A DNA stretch of 64,000 nucleotides from Cristatella mucedo (taxonomy: Eukaryota; Bryozoa; Phylactolaemata; Cristatellidae): contig WPIO01000009.1 of NCBI GenBank assembly GCA_009760855.2, positions 6,528,501 to 6,592,500 of the forward strand, in the 5' to 3' direction. Position numbers and translations under genes: made by a program. Positions 1 through 15,080 of the stretch are shown in pieces (position 1 is the stretch's first letter; each line of letters opens with the position of its first letter). The notes under the pieces are model-generated. The model ran no database searches. It saw nothing but the letters and a program-made list of their open reading frames with translations, and was not told the DNA's origin.

Positions 1-676
1 GAGTTGTCTCATTGAATTGTCGCAAGACAGTTAGCTGACATCCTCAGTATCGGAACGTAACGTCGACGACATCCTGGCAAGTGGGTCTACTGTTCAAGAG
101 CATGAAGATCGTCAGGTGTGGGCGAGGCATGAGAGGTTAACCCTGTCCAACATGTCAACAAGTGCACGCCAGGCCAGACCGATTCCTTGCCTGAGCCGCA
201 TGTCACCAGCTTCGCGAGTATGGTCAGACCCTGCCCGCCAGGGTGGAGGCTCTCACTGATTTACCCTATTTATCTTTGTCCAACTTCAAACTCTTGCGGC
301 CGGCCGTAAGGGATGGCTTAGTAGCTTAGCCAATTTTTATAATAAGTCAGCAGCACTAGTGTGGTCAGCAGCTTTTTCGTCAACTATTGCAAGCTGAGAC
401 TCGGCCGTGCCGAGACTCACACGAAACCCTTTGCAAAAGGTTAAAGTGTCGCGATTAATGCTACGCTGCTAGGCTTATTTGACGCGAGCTTGCCTATAGG
501 CCTTTCGGTAGATGCGCTTCTCAGCATGACCAGACTCGTGCAGCAATACCAGCCGCCCGTCGCGGCCTGTGCTTTTCGCACAGTCACCCCAGACAGCTCA
601 GTAGCTCTGCGTCCAGATGCAAAATTAAATGATGGCTGTGCAATCTGGTGTGACCACATTCACCGGCGTCTATTAG

Positions 677-1138
677 GGTGGTGGAGCGTGGCCTCGAAAG
701 GTGGATCGCTGACCTCGACCTCGACCATCGCTATGAAGCCCGCCGCCGCCGCCGCCGCCGAGGCGATCTCGCTGAGCAGGCCTCTCCGAGCTGGGAGCGG
801 ATGCGACTTCGACCCCTTCAGCTGCACCAATCGACCTTCGCCTTCACCTTAGCTACACCGATCGGATGCAGTCCGCACGCCTGGGCAGGAGCCGATCGTG
901 TAGGCATTGCACTCAGCAGGGCTCCGCCGCTGCCTGAGAGCGCACCGCCGTCGCCGAGCTCGAGCAGGTCGTAAGTGGCTGCACGAGGAGCAGAATTTGC
1001 AGCGCGATATTGCAGCTGTTCTTCATCAGACCCGAGGCTGACGAGCTGACGAGCGACGGCTGCACTTACGTTTTTCTTCTCCCGCTCCCGCGAGCTTTGC
1101 GTCTTCGCCTCAGACGGGCGCGGTTTGAGCTAATTTGA
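677..1138 (+). CDS. Two-exon gene fragment, unknown protein (exons 677-970, 1003-1138)
   Basis: Unrecognised. The first exon follows an acceptor (ctattag, 671-676) with incoming phase 2 and ends at a strong donor, GTAAGT, at 971. The second starts after the acceptor tttgcag at 1003 and ends with TGA at 1136-1138. Phase 2 leaves and phase 2 enters, so the frame continues across a 32-nt intron. The first part is Arg-rich with LERWIADLDLDHRYEA, then Pro/Ser-rich. The second contains FFIRPEADELTSDGCTY and a basic Leu/Arg tail. The upstream start exon is not identified; a second open frame (490-852) overlaps the first exon and could be the true frame there. The matching phases are seen; coding status is inferred. 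Confidence 0.42.
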
Positions 1139-1236
1139 GGTCTTACTTGGGAGCAAGGCATTATTTGGCAACTCGCAGCGGCCCCTGTCTGCAAATGGGA
1201 CCAGATTATCATCCCGCCCTAGATTTGGCCCCGGTT

Positions 1237-1330
1237 TAATAATAATGATAACAATAATACACTTGATAAAACGCCCTTAGAGAACTCAAATCTCTTTCAA
1301 GGCGCTTTACATTTGCTGCAGAGGATTAAG
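1237..1330 (-). mobile_element. LINE family A 3' tail fragment, reverse orientation
   Basis: An (AAT)n run is followed by the reverse complement of the family A tail (cttgataaa-gcgcc-agagaact-aatctcttt-aggcgctttacatttgctgca). Only about 90 bp of the 3' end is present, typical of a strongly 5'-truncated insertion. Confidence 0.75.
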
Positions 1331-1440
1331 GTGCTCGCTTTAAACGACCGAGTTCGAGGGGCTCACGATTACGATCGAGGTCGTGGGCTCGAGTCCTGCG
1401 GCGAGAGAGATTTAGTTCTCGCAGGTGGTGTAGAAATAAA
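1331..1440 (+). mobile_element. tRNA-derived SINE copy
   Basis: It has a box-B-like core (ggtcgtgggctcgagtcc, about 1378-1396) followed by gcgagagagatttagttctc and an A/T-rich end. The core matches the other SINE copies here. It abuts the LINE tail just upstream. Confidence 0.55.
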
Positions 1441-1724
1441 TAATAACACATTTTCATATTGATTTCTTCAGCCGCATTTACAGAACCAGCTTGATGGCCA
1501 TTTTCAAATTGCTAAGAATATCGCTTGGCAGCATTTTGGCTCGATGCACTGGCCACGTCAGTGGCATTTGAGGACTTGGTGTTAGCCTTCTGCAAATGTC
1601 AAAGAATTAAGAGAGGCCAAACCACCAATGAACTCAAGGTTGCATGCAGCTCCTAATCAATGGCAACGGAAGCCTGCAGCAGACCAGTTTCGGTTTGACC
1701 GGAGCGACCGTGTTGTCATTACAG

Positions 1725-1922
1725 CATAGGTGGGTCACCGCAGAACAACCGTCGGAGTCTCAACCCGAGGATGCCGTGCAGGTCTTTCGCTCGCTTTTCG
1801 CACATTTCAATATTCAGGAAGACTTGGTGACTGAACAACGGCCCACGGTTTACCGTTGCCGAGTTTTTAGACTTTGCGTCGCGCCGTTGCGCTCACTCCC
1901 TCCAGCTCGAACTAACAGCTAA
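1725..1922 (+). CDS. Exon-like open frame, unknown protein (possibly terminal exon)
   Basis: Unrecognised. The frame is open from 1644; a plausible acceptor (gttgtcattacag) would start the exon at 1725 in phase 0, and the stop is at 1920-1922. It reads as ordinary protein, with an acidic start (AEQPSESQPEDAVQVFRSLF) and a basic, Cys-containing end. A donor-like GTGACT after the codon pair D-L (about 1827) could end the exon earlier. No partner exon is identified. Confidence 0.3.
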   Translation, partial: HRWVTAEQPSESQPEDAVQVFRSLFAHFNIQEDLVTEQRPTVYRCRVFRLCVAPLRSLPPARTNS

Positions 1923-2094
1923 GGCAGTGGGCTAGCGGAGAGATTCGTCCAATCGGCAACGACAAAAACCGACGAAGCTGTCGCACGACAAAGCTGCCAG
2001 CCCAGTTCTTACACGCCTTGCCAAACCTGCCAATTGTTAACTGTTTCCAACTCCAGCAAGTCTGCTGCCGCGCTGAGGACGCCGCTGTCTCCTA

Positions 2095-2262
2095 GCGATG
2101 GCACACTGGGTAAGGCGGTTGCTTTCCCGACCTCGGTCCCGAGGTCGTGGGTTCGATTCCTGCGGTGGGCGATCTTTGATCGCCACTGCAAGCGGCGGTG
2201 ATAGCCGTAAAGGCTCCTCTGTCGCTATGCAAAAAGAGGCTGTCTAATCAGCTAGGATTATT
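2095..2262 (+). mobile_element. tRNA-derived SINE, best copy
   Basis: An A-box-like stretch (tggcacactgggtaaggcgg) is followed by a perfect box B (gtgggttcgattcc, about 2148-2161), together resembling RNA polymerase III promoter elements of a tRNA. A body shared with other copies follows (gatcgccactgcaagcggcgg ... aaaggctcctctgtcgct). A T-rich run lies beyond. Related copies are near 27.3, 35.3 and 35.6 kb. Confidence 0.7.
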
Positions 2263-2372
2263 TTTTTTTTAAGACTAAAAGCATTCGAAATAGCCAAGCA
2301 GGTCCGGCTAGAATTGAAAACTAGAAAGACACATATTAACTTGGTAGGATTTATTTATTTATTCATCTATAG

Positions 2373-2640
2373 TGACGAGCAAGCGTTGGCGGCGCGTCTG
2401 GCAGCGCCGCAGGCGGCTGCTGGCAGAGCGGCAGCGAACGGACGGACGCGAAGGCCCCGGCTGTTCGGAACTGGCCCCAGGCGAAGGGGAGCGGGAGTGC
2501 GAGAGAGTTCGTGCAGGAAAGAAGAGGGAGGACTCGTGTGGCCGAGGTCAAGGCTTCGAGCAGCCCAGGAGCGACTAGCCCAAGTGAGACTCGCTGAAGT
2601 GAACGAGACGTCATCAGCGACAGCGAGCGCTCGAGTTTAG
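2373..2640 (+). CDS. Exon-like frame, Ala/Arg-rich, unknown protein
   Basis: Unrecognised. It starts after a good pyrimidine-rich acceptor (ttatttattcatctatag, ending 2372), with incoming phase 2. The frame begins DEQALAARLAAPQAAAG and becomes strongly basic. It either stops at 2638-2640 or ends at the donor GTGAGA at 2584 (phase 0). A second frame (2372-2578) is also open, so the frame choice is uncertain. No domain seen. Confidence 0.3.
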
Positions 2641-2741
2641 CCGAGCTGCTCCGCGACAGCGAGCCGCCTGGATCGCGATGCTCTCGCGATATTGCGAGCT
2701 ACTCGAATTGTTCCGCGTGTGGCGCCTCGCACTCCTAACGA

Positions 2742-3044
2742 ATGAACCGACCGCGGGTCAGCTCAGCTGGCAGGACGCACGATACGGAGCCAGCCGCGCT
2801 GGGCGGCGTCGTTTCCGGTCTCGCTCAGTTGCTGAAAGTACCCGTCGGGAATAGCCAGCGCTACTTGGAAAGCATCGCCGAAAATACGATTGGCTCTCAG
2901 ATTGGTACGATCGCTGTCGCTTGGAGATTGGAGTCACGCTCCTCGATAAGAACTGTGACCACACCGCGGCATATACCGCGGATAGTACCTAATGGGCACT
3001 TGGCAATAGAGGCAGTAGGTGCGATCCGAAAGAAGCGGAAGTAG
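2742..3044 (+). CDS. Small open frame with ATG, unknown protein (100 aa)
   Basis: Unrecognised. ATG at 2742, stop at 3042-3044. The middle reads as an amphipathic protein (GVVSGLAQLLKVPVGNSQRY, then a helix-like SIAENTIGSQIGTIAVAW) and the end is basic (IRKKRK). It may be a whole small gene or an exon. No signal peptide or known motif was seen. Confidence 0.3.
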   Translation: MNRPRVSSAGRTHDTEPAALGGVVSGLAQLLKVPVGNSQRYLESIAENTIGSQIGTIAVAWRLESRSSIRTVTTPRHIPRIVPNGHLAIEAVGAIRKKRK

Positions 3045-3382
3045 TACCCTCCCCCCCAGTTGCGACATGCACGTGTATTCCTTTTTGCTTGCGACCCGCC
3101 GATGGCCTATGGGCGCAGTTGGTTGCAAAAAGGAGGGACTGCTGCTGCTGGCATTGGTTACAAATTGACCGCGTAATTACTGAGAAGGAATCTACCTGCT
3201 CGGCTCGCATACAATCGTGTTAGCAGTCTGATGACGAAGAAATGCTAGCGTTCGGAATGGTCACGTGGAGGTCGCTTACGCAAAAGGAAAAGAAAACTAG
3301 CTCGCAGTGCACGCAGAGCTGTTGGCTTTGACGCATCGCGGCCTCGGAATGCTGACGGTCACACCGTCGCACTCGATCGGCC

Positions 3383-3727
3383 ATGCGGCGGTGGCCGCGG
3401 CGGGCCTGCCACGTGCACTCGTCCAACCGAATTTCATCTCATGGTGGTCGCAACTTAATGCAATCTTCGACAGGTGCTAGCAATCTCGACTCGGCCGCTT
3501 TAGCGTGCTTATGGTGCGCTTTTAATGGCAACGAGACCATCTCATGCTGCTACTGCGGAGGTGACCCGGATGTTGCCCGCCGGATGCTGCGAAGTGCTCT
3601 TCTAGGCTGCGTGAGTTTTGACTTGCAACGGAAGTCGCTATCGCCAAGAACGTGGCCAGGCTCTAAGAAGAGAGATTTATTTTTAAAATTCGAGAGCTTG
3701 ATAGTGGTCGTGAAAATTTTCCGCTGA
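3383..3727 (+). CDS. Exon-like frame with CxxC-x9-CxxC zinc-binding pattern
   Basis: The frame is open with ATG at 3383 and stop at 3725-3727. At about residues 42-58 it contains CLWCAFNGNETISCCYC, that is C-x2-C-x9-C-x2-C with Asn residues between the pairs. This is similar in layout to RanBP2-type or zinc-ribbon fingers, though the spacing is one short of the usual RanBP2 pattern. The rest is basic. Donor-like GT sites occur after ...TCGACAG (3471) and ...TGCGGAG (3560), so it may be spliced. Function unknown. Confidence 0.3.
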   Translation: MRRWPRRACHVHSSNRISSHGGRNLMQSSTGASNLDSAALACLWCAFNGNETISCCYCGGDPDVARRMLRSALLGCVSFDLQRKSLSPRTWPGSKKRDLFLKFESLIVVVKIFR

Positions 3728-3837
3728 TCAACTCTGCTTGCTGCAAAAAAGGGCTACGCTTCAGAATGGTCGCTTTCACTGGCACGTTCGTGACGGCGTG
3801 AAGAAGCTACTTGCCCAGGACGCTCGCGCGAGGTAGT

Positions 3838-4162
3838 AGTGCACAATGAACGTCCACTGACTGCGAGAAATCGTAGTAGCTGGCCTTGCCGAGTGCTAGC
3901 TATTCCGTCACTCGAGCGTACACGAGCCACGCACGACGACGCACGGAACGGAACGACGAGGCACGCTTCGGAGCCGGCGGCATCTTCTCGTGCGAGAAGC
4001 CAGTGCCCGCACATTGCGGCGTCAGCGCGCAGGTGGCTCCACTTTTGCTTCATCGCTGGCAGCTGCGACAGCTGCGGCGTGGTGGCGGCAGCGTTTTCTC
4101 AGGCCCGCTACGGTTACAAAGAAAACACCGAGGCCGCGCCATCGCGAGGGGTGGCTAATTAA
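3838..4162 (+). CDS. Exon-like open frame, unknown protein
   Basis: Unrecognised. The open frame ends at TAA 4160-4162 and is rich in Arg, Ala and Ser, with a Cys cluster (CFIAGSCDSCGVVAAAF). A possible acceptor (gaggtagtag) lies at its start. It ends about 160 bp upstream of the TATA box of the next gene, so it would be a different transcript. Confidence 0.22.
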
Positions 4163-4323
4163 GAAGCCTTTAATATACCTGCCTCATTTGAGCGGAAGGG
4201 AATTGAGTATTTATTTTTACTGCTAATCTTCGTCGAGCAGAAAGAGCCCATTTAACTTGCCCTGCGCGTAATTAGGCGCCTGAGCGGTCGCGAGCCGATA
4301 ATCGATACAAACGTCGGTTCACA

Positions 4324-4330
4324 TATAAAA
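4324..4330 (+). promoter_or_regulatory. TATA box of the secreted acidic precursor gene
   Basis: TATAAAA lies 110 bp upstream of the ATG at 4440, followed about 20-30 bp later by an initiator-like gctcagcacc (4342-4351). Position and match fit a core promoter for the gene starting at 4440. Confidence 0.55.
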
Positions 4331-4439
4331 CCGAGCGGCACGCTCAGCACCGACCGCGAGGAGCATTTTGTCGCGGGACGCGACGGGACTATCACATCGA
4401 CGACGCGACCGTCGCACCCTGACCGCGATCATTCACCGA

Positions 4440-9739
<5,300 letters not shown>

Positions 9740-9964
9740 ACCTGGTCCGTCTAAGGCACTAAATGCCATTCAATTGGCACCTTTAGTGTCAAGAAGCCAT
9801 GCGAAAATTTTACTATTAAGGAAGGCTTAGACGGGACAGCTGGGATCCAGATTGTGCTATAATATTCTTTGGTTATTGAAGCAATCGAATGCTGCAATAG
9901 TGGCTATTGATATATTTATGCTTGTATCTCCGTATATAGCTCCATAAAATCACACGGGCTAAGT

Positions 9965-10270
9965 GAGTGCTATGCAGGAGAGTTTTCTTTAGCGCACTCA
10001 AAGCCGAAGCGGCTTTCGGTGCGCTTAGCCAAAAGGCTCCAGCTCACGAAACAAAGAGACATTGAGGAGCGTAGCTGAGTCAGGAGCGCAGTCGAGGAAG
10101 GGACTGGCACAGAAGCAGTAGCTCAAGACAGCTAAAAAGGATGTGCCACAGTCGGCTGCAGGAGAGTAGATGTCGATGCGTGAGAAATGCGGAAGCGAGC
10201 TCTCAATCTTGGACCTCCAGAGCAAGGAAGAGCATGCAAAGCGTCTAGGCGTTATCTCTTCTTTTATAGC
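9965..10270 (-). mobile_element. LINE family B 3' fragment
   Basis: Shares scattered 15-25 bp blocks with copies at 14.3 and 19.4 kb (cactcaaagccgaagcggctttcggt; gcagtagctcaagac-gctaaaaagga; gcgtgagaa..ggaagcgagct). It encodes, with breaks, the C-terminal end of a second LINE family on the minus strand. Decayed. Confidence 0.6.
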
Positions 10271-10589
10271 CTCGCCGAAGATAAATCCCTTTACAAAGCA
10301 TGAGTTACTTGTTACGCCACGTTTTTCTCTCCGTCTTCGTCCTGCGGAAGAAGGTATCCTCATCGCAAAAATACGCCCACCGTGTCGGTGCACCGAGGCG
10401 TCGTGCTGAGCTCGTGCCATTCGCTCCGAATCACGCCAACCCCTCCACCATTTCCCGTACCTGCGACGGCGCGGGTTTAGCTTATCGCGATGCAGGCTGA
10501 CCTTCGGCAGCAGAGGCCGCACGCCGACGCAATAGCCCGAACGCGACGCCTCTTCCCAACGGCGGCGGCGGCGGGGGAGGAGGTCGTAA

Positions 10590-10909
10590 ATGCTACCTAG
10601 AACTACTAGAACTGGGGCGCGCAGCAGCAGCGAATGCCCGGCTCTTGCCGGGCGCACGCGCGCGCGGGCGTCGACGCGCTCGCGCGCACGTGCGCCCGGT
10701 CGACCTTCGCTCCTCCTCTCGCCAGACTGCGATCTCGCGCGCGCGGGAGCTCGCGGCCGCAGACGCTCAGCTAACGACTCCCAGCGAGTGCACTCGCGAG
10801 CGGCGGCGGCGGCGGCGGCGGCCGAAGCGCCGGTCGCCGCTGCCCCGCTGCCAGCCATTCGTAAGCCCGAGCAGCTCGCCGGAGCAGCTGCGTCGCACCT
10901 GCTCGCGCG
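10590..10909 (+). CDS. GC-rich exon-like frame, Ala/Arg-rich, unknown
   Basis: Unrecognised. From ATG at 10590, or from a good acceptor (ctcctcctctcgccag) at about 10726. It ends at a strong GTGAGT donor near 10914 or an earlier GTAAGC at about 10861. Two frames are open (one with AAADAQLTTPSECTRER, one with Ala runs). In either frame the phase leaving does not match the phase-2 acceptor at 11158, so an exon or a correct junction is missing. Probably 5' part of the gene ending at 11484. Confidence 0.3.
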
Positions 10910-11010
10910 CGCGCGTGAGTTCGAGTTCACGAGCTCGCGTCGGAGCGCACCGTCGAAGCGCTCGGCGCGCGCCGCTCGGCGCTTCGACGGCGGCAGGCGG
11001 CCGCTTCGCG

Positions 11011-11011
<1 letters not shown>

Positions 11012-11049
<38 letters not shown>
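11012..11049 (+). repeat. (CT)n microsatellite
   Basis: About 19 CT units between two exon-like segments; pyrimidine-rich and close to an acceptor, so presumably intronic. Confidence 0.93.
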
Positions 11050-11053
<4 letters not shown>

Positions 11054-11157
11054 CCGCCGCTCGGCGCTCGTTTAATTAATCCGCCGCTAGGGCAGCGTGT
11101 CGCCGTGAGCGGTGTCGCGACTCGCGGCGACCGCGCGAGTCTTTGTCTTCGTCGCAG

Positions 11158-11484
11158 CGCTCTCAGGGACGTGAAGGCCGACGCCGCGGACGATGACAAT
11201 TCGGACGACGGCAATGGCAGCGACGACGTAACCATCGACGGCGTCGACAGGTCCGAGTACGCAGGCGCCAAAGAGCGACGCTACGGCTCGCTGCCGAGCA
11301 GCCGCAGTCTGCGGCTGCTCGCGACAGTGGACGGCCAAAGCGGCGACGAGGCGGCGGCAGCTGACGGCGACGACGACGATGGCGGCTATCCGGGCGCTGC
11401 GGGCCTGGCGTACTACCGTCGTCCACTGGGCGGCGGCGGCGGCGGCGGCGGCCCTGTCTACCGCCGCCTTCGCCGCGCCGTGTG
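11158..11484 (+). CDS. Terminal exon: acidic, Gly-rich, dibasic C terminus
   Basis: A good acceptor (gtctttgtcttcgtcgcag) leads into a frame with incoming phase 2 that ends with TGA at 11482-11484. The protein is acidic (ADAADDDNSDDGNGSDD), then KERRYGSLPSSRSLRLL, a second Asp run, eight Gly, and ends PVYRRLRRAV. The style, with Asp runs and Arg-Arg or Lys-Arg-type sites, resembles the acidic precursor at 4440-9739. It could be a sister gene or an alternative last exon. Family not recognised. The exon contains a 12-bp inverted repeat at 11296-11320. Confidence 0.5.
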
Positions 11485-11519
11485 AAGCACCGTAGAGACA
11501 ACTTATAAAGAGAAGTCGC

Positions 11520-11873
11520 TTGATCCTCAGGACTTCGGGGGCGGGCGGGCGGCGGAATTTTCAGGAGCGCCCTCCGCTGCGTTGGGGCGTCGAACCGACC
11601 GCAACGCGACTTCTAAAAACCGGCGGCCCCTGTTCGACTCTTAATGTAGTGAGGCGCCTTACGCTCTCGGCGAGACGGCCTCCCCCGTATTGCAATATCG
11701 TCGTTGTCAAGATTCCCGCAGCGGACGCATCCGCTCATTGCAGCAGGCGTGCGATCGGGACGCGGCTGTCGCGTCGCGCCTTCTTGTCGAGTACTGAGCC
11801 GCGTCCGGCGTCGCACGACCGTCGAGCGGTAGAGACCGCCGTCGCTTGGCGTCGCCGGCGCCTCGAAATTTAG
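11520..11873 (+). other. GC-rich stretch after the acidic terminal exon
   Basis: Open in one frame for 117 codons (mostly Arg, Ala, Ser), but no splice or start context was convincing. It is probably 3' flank or untranslated region. Confidence 0.3.
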
Positions 11874-12101
11874 CGACTTGATCCGCATTGAGCGAAGCGG
11901 AGCTCAAGATGGAGTTGTGGGAAGGTGTGATGGCGGCGTGTACTGTGGGCGATACGAGCAGGCTCGCGAAGGAAGGATCTCTTCCGAGATCGCCGGTACA
12001 GGCGACGGCTGAGCGCTCCGAAATACATGCGTTTTTTCTCGTCGGGCGTTTTAATTACTCTGCAGAAACAAAATAAAATGTATGTATGTATGTATATACA
12101 T

Positions 12102-12217
<116 letters not shown>

Positions 12218-12274
12218 ATCTACGTTTGCCGTTCGAAATAGCGACAAAAAGACTACACGTAGATGTGCTTCCTG

Positions 12275-12500
12275 CGGAGCGCACTCAAAGCTTCAAGTGC
12301 TTCTGTCTGTGCTCATACGGTGGCTTCGCAGACTTTGCCTCACGCAGCAAAGACAAAGTGAGAGCAGCATAGCTGGGCCCGGAGGACAGTCGGGGCAATA
12401 GGTGGCATTACAGTAAGCGGCGCTGTACGATGGGATAGAAGGTGCTAGAGTCGGCAGCTGGAGAAAAGAGATGCCATTGCATAAAAGTTGCGGAGGCGAT
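12275..12500 (-). mobile_element. Decayed LINE family B fragment
   Basis: Weak similarity in order with the copies at 10.0, 14.4 and 19.4 kb (gcactcaaagc.. ggcttcgcagactttgcctcacgca.. gagagcagcat.. ataaaagttgcggaggcga). No intact frame. Confidence 0.4.
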
Positions 12501-12559
12501 TTTTCAGGTCCGAGGCTGGCAGGGCGAAAGATTTGTTCACCACAACTTCGCGGCCTTTG

Positions 12560-13490
12560 TGATCACCACAGTACAGGCTTCGTGGCTTTTCCAGTTGCCT
12601 CGCCAATACTGTGATGCGGCAGTCCTATCTAAAAAGAAAAGCGAGCGAACCACTAGTGTAATACTAATATAAATTTGTATAGCACAATAAGAGAGAGCCA
12701 AATAGCTTTATAGGCACTTTATATAAATTCTGCGAACGAGACCTTTGGACAGATACAGCAGTAAGATCGATAGTCCCTGCTCCTGAACATGGGACGAGAA
12801 ATTGACTAGCTTCGGATGTTTCTTCTAATTAAAACTTTCGAATTTCATGCAGACGTAAAAGAGAACAAATGAGTTACCTAAAATACGAGCACTCGCAAAG
12901 ATGGTCGCAATACAACTCCTCTATTTAGGAGAGCAGAGTCACTCGTTCCAGCGTATGATTAGCGTTTCCTATACGGAGTTCTGACAAATAAACTGGTCGC
13001 AATATCAGGGCTGCCATTCTTACCATTTCAAGCATGTTCCTCGGGGCTTCACTCACTGACCTGCAGGGCGTCTGCATCTGTGTGGAAGGTAGCTGAGGGC
13101 TTTCGCGGCCTCAAGCCATCAGACTGCATAATCAAGCGTGACGATGCAGCATGCTTCCGTTACCACGCCCATAGCTGCCACGCCTCACAGCAGTCGCCTA
13201 TCCTGAACCCTTCGCTCTGGAAAAGAGCGGAGTCCATCTCAACGGCATGTAATGTACGAGTTTATATGAAGCTGCCAATTCTTAGTAAGCATGTCAGAGA
13301 AGAGCTCGGCGGAAATTGCTAACAGCCTTATAGAAGCGCCGTCATATTATACCGCATTATATTATAGAGTGGCGCCGTCGTACTAAAGGTCTCACGTAGC
13401 GGTGCGAAGACGCTGGAATCAGCGACGTCGCAATAGTACCTATTTACTTGCCATTACATACTTATAAAGGAACTCTAGGAATGAGGCGTG
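12560..13490. other. Intergenic, nothing clear
   Basis: AT-rich, no repeat family recognised. A small open frame at 13080-13322 (80 codons) reads partly like protein but has no splice partner; not called. Confidence 0.4.
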
Positions 13491-13491
13491 A

Positions 13492-13550
13492 CGTGGCGTG
13501 ACGTGACGTGACGTGACGTGACGTGACGTGACGTGACGTGACGTGACGAG
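13492..13550 (+). repeat. (TGACG)n pentamer array
   Basis: Eleven or so copies of gacgt/tgacg. Each copy holds a TGACG half-site like the CRE/ATF core, so it could bind bZIP factors, but it may be only a satellite. Confidence 0.9.
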
Positions 13551-13580
13551 CGGCTGCTCTTTTTCTGGAGGTCTTTTCTT

Positions 13581-13612
13581 GATCGAGCCGCCGGTAGTCC
13601 GGCGGCTCGATC
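13581..13612. repeat. Perfect 14-bp inverted repeat, 4-nt loop
   Basis: gatcgagccgccgg, loop tagt, then its exact complement. It lies 30 bp beyond the pentamer array and is GC-rich, so it would form a stable hairpin in RNA or a cruciform in DNA. Confidence 0.9.
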
Positions 13613-14274
13613 CTCAGTCGTGTTTTTTCCAGTGCGGTTGGTGCGGCCGGCCGGTGCGGCCTGCTCTTGCGGGGCAGAGGGTTTTGCGAATGGCGGCGCC
13701 GGACGCGGCGAAACGGCGGCGTCAGCTAAAAAACCGCTCGATTAAGGCTGATAATCAGTATTCACGAGTATGCACGACAGTTATGCGATAATCTACGGGC
13801 GAGACCGTATGCAAGCCGGCGTCGTGAGATAGGCAAGCAGTGGTCGATCGGTGAGCTCAACATTGGCATCTGAGCTGATTTGAGCTCTAAGCCGGAGAGC
13901 CGTTAGGGTACGTCGCGGCTGTCGGCCAACGATGTCGCGCGCCGAGATTTTTCACATTTCTAAAGGGCGCTGCGGACCGCTCTCTTCTAGCACGCCCCCT
14001 TAGCTTTATGAAGCTGCAGACGACTATTATCGTCTCATATCTAGCTGTGTCGAGTGAATTTATTTTGGAATGACTGGGGGAATCATGCAAAATCGTGCAG
14101 CTTCCACAGCTCGGCTTCAAGCTAACTCCCAATTCTCGGCCTCTTTTGGAGTGCGTGGCATTGCTAAGACCATCGCGGCATCCCATCATGACGACTTTTA
14201 CACTAGACGTTTCGAGCATATGTACACGTTCGATGCATACATCTGCCTCTCAAGCCACCAGTAGTGATTAGGTA

Positions 14275-14890
14275 AGATTCTGGAAAGTTTTCTTCAGGGC
14301 ACCCAGTGCCCAAGCTTCTCTCAGTGTGAGTGCATCTGCTAGTGGACTCCATCACACGTGACGAAGAGACAGTGAGAGGCAGAGCTGTATCAGGAGGGCA
14401 GTTGTGGAAGTGAGTAGCATGGAAGTAGCGTCTAAGGACGGCTGGAAAAGATGTGCCGCAATCGCCAGCAAGACCGGAGATGTCGTTGCTTGCGCAAGAA
14501 TTGTGGCAGCGAGTGTCACAGTTTATGACTCGCAAAGCAAAAGCTTCGCCATGGGTCATTAAGCGTGGAAATTTAATAGCTAATTTATTTTCCATAGAAG
14601 ACTTGTAGGCACGAGGAGACTGAAATTGCTGTAGCAATTCAACTGGGTACAAAGGAGCTATGTCGTAACAAGTTTTTATGGTCAGAGTTAGAATTTTGCC
14701 CTATATCCATTGTTTAATTGGAAGCCATCGCAACTCTTTCGGCAAATGAGATACATCGCTGAACCGCTGGCATTTGTTGACTAACTACGCAGCTATGTTC
14801 AGCTGGTAGGTATCAGTTGTTTTTGGTAGCCCAGCAAAAACGTAACTGCAGTAGTCGAGCCTCGACTGAACCAGAGAACTAGTTGGATTT
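14275..14890 (-). mobile_element. LINE family B C-terminal/3' fragment
   Basis: The minus strand encodes, with stops, LLQQFQSPRAYKSSMENKL preceded by a stretch like RWLPIKQWI and LTLTIKTCYDIAPLYP. This matches the C-terminal region of the copy at 19.6-19.9 kb (LLHQFQPVRALRSCVDNKI). Degenerate. Confidence 0.7.
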
Positions 14891-15004
14891 TAGCTAGCCA
14901 CCGCGGTGGACAGTTCCTCACGTTATACTGAGAGGGTGCGTGGTGAATAGCCTAGGAACTGGACTTTTTAATGAGAACATGAAGTGAGATCAATGAGAAA
15001 CGTG

Positions 15005-15080
15005 ATGTGCCTAAAAAAAGATCGAGTTCTCTGGGAGCGCCATAACAATTGTATTACTGTTATGTATTATTATTATGGCC
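15005..15080 (+). mobile_element. LINE family A tail remnant
   Basis: gatcgagttctctgggagcgccataacaa followed by ATT-rich repeats matches the family A 3' end. Only the tail is left. Confidence 0.5.

Noticed and set aside
2101-2170. Genuine tRNA gene
   Set aside because: Boxes A and B are tRNA-like, but the cloverleaf is not convincing and the same body recurs at several sites, so it is a SINE.
10025-10930. 301-codon minus-strand open frame, the longest in the window
   Set aside because: Its C-terminal third is a LINE B fragment and its N-terminal part is the reverse of GC-rich exon-like sequence with Ala/Arg composition. High GC and chance explain it better than a gene.
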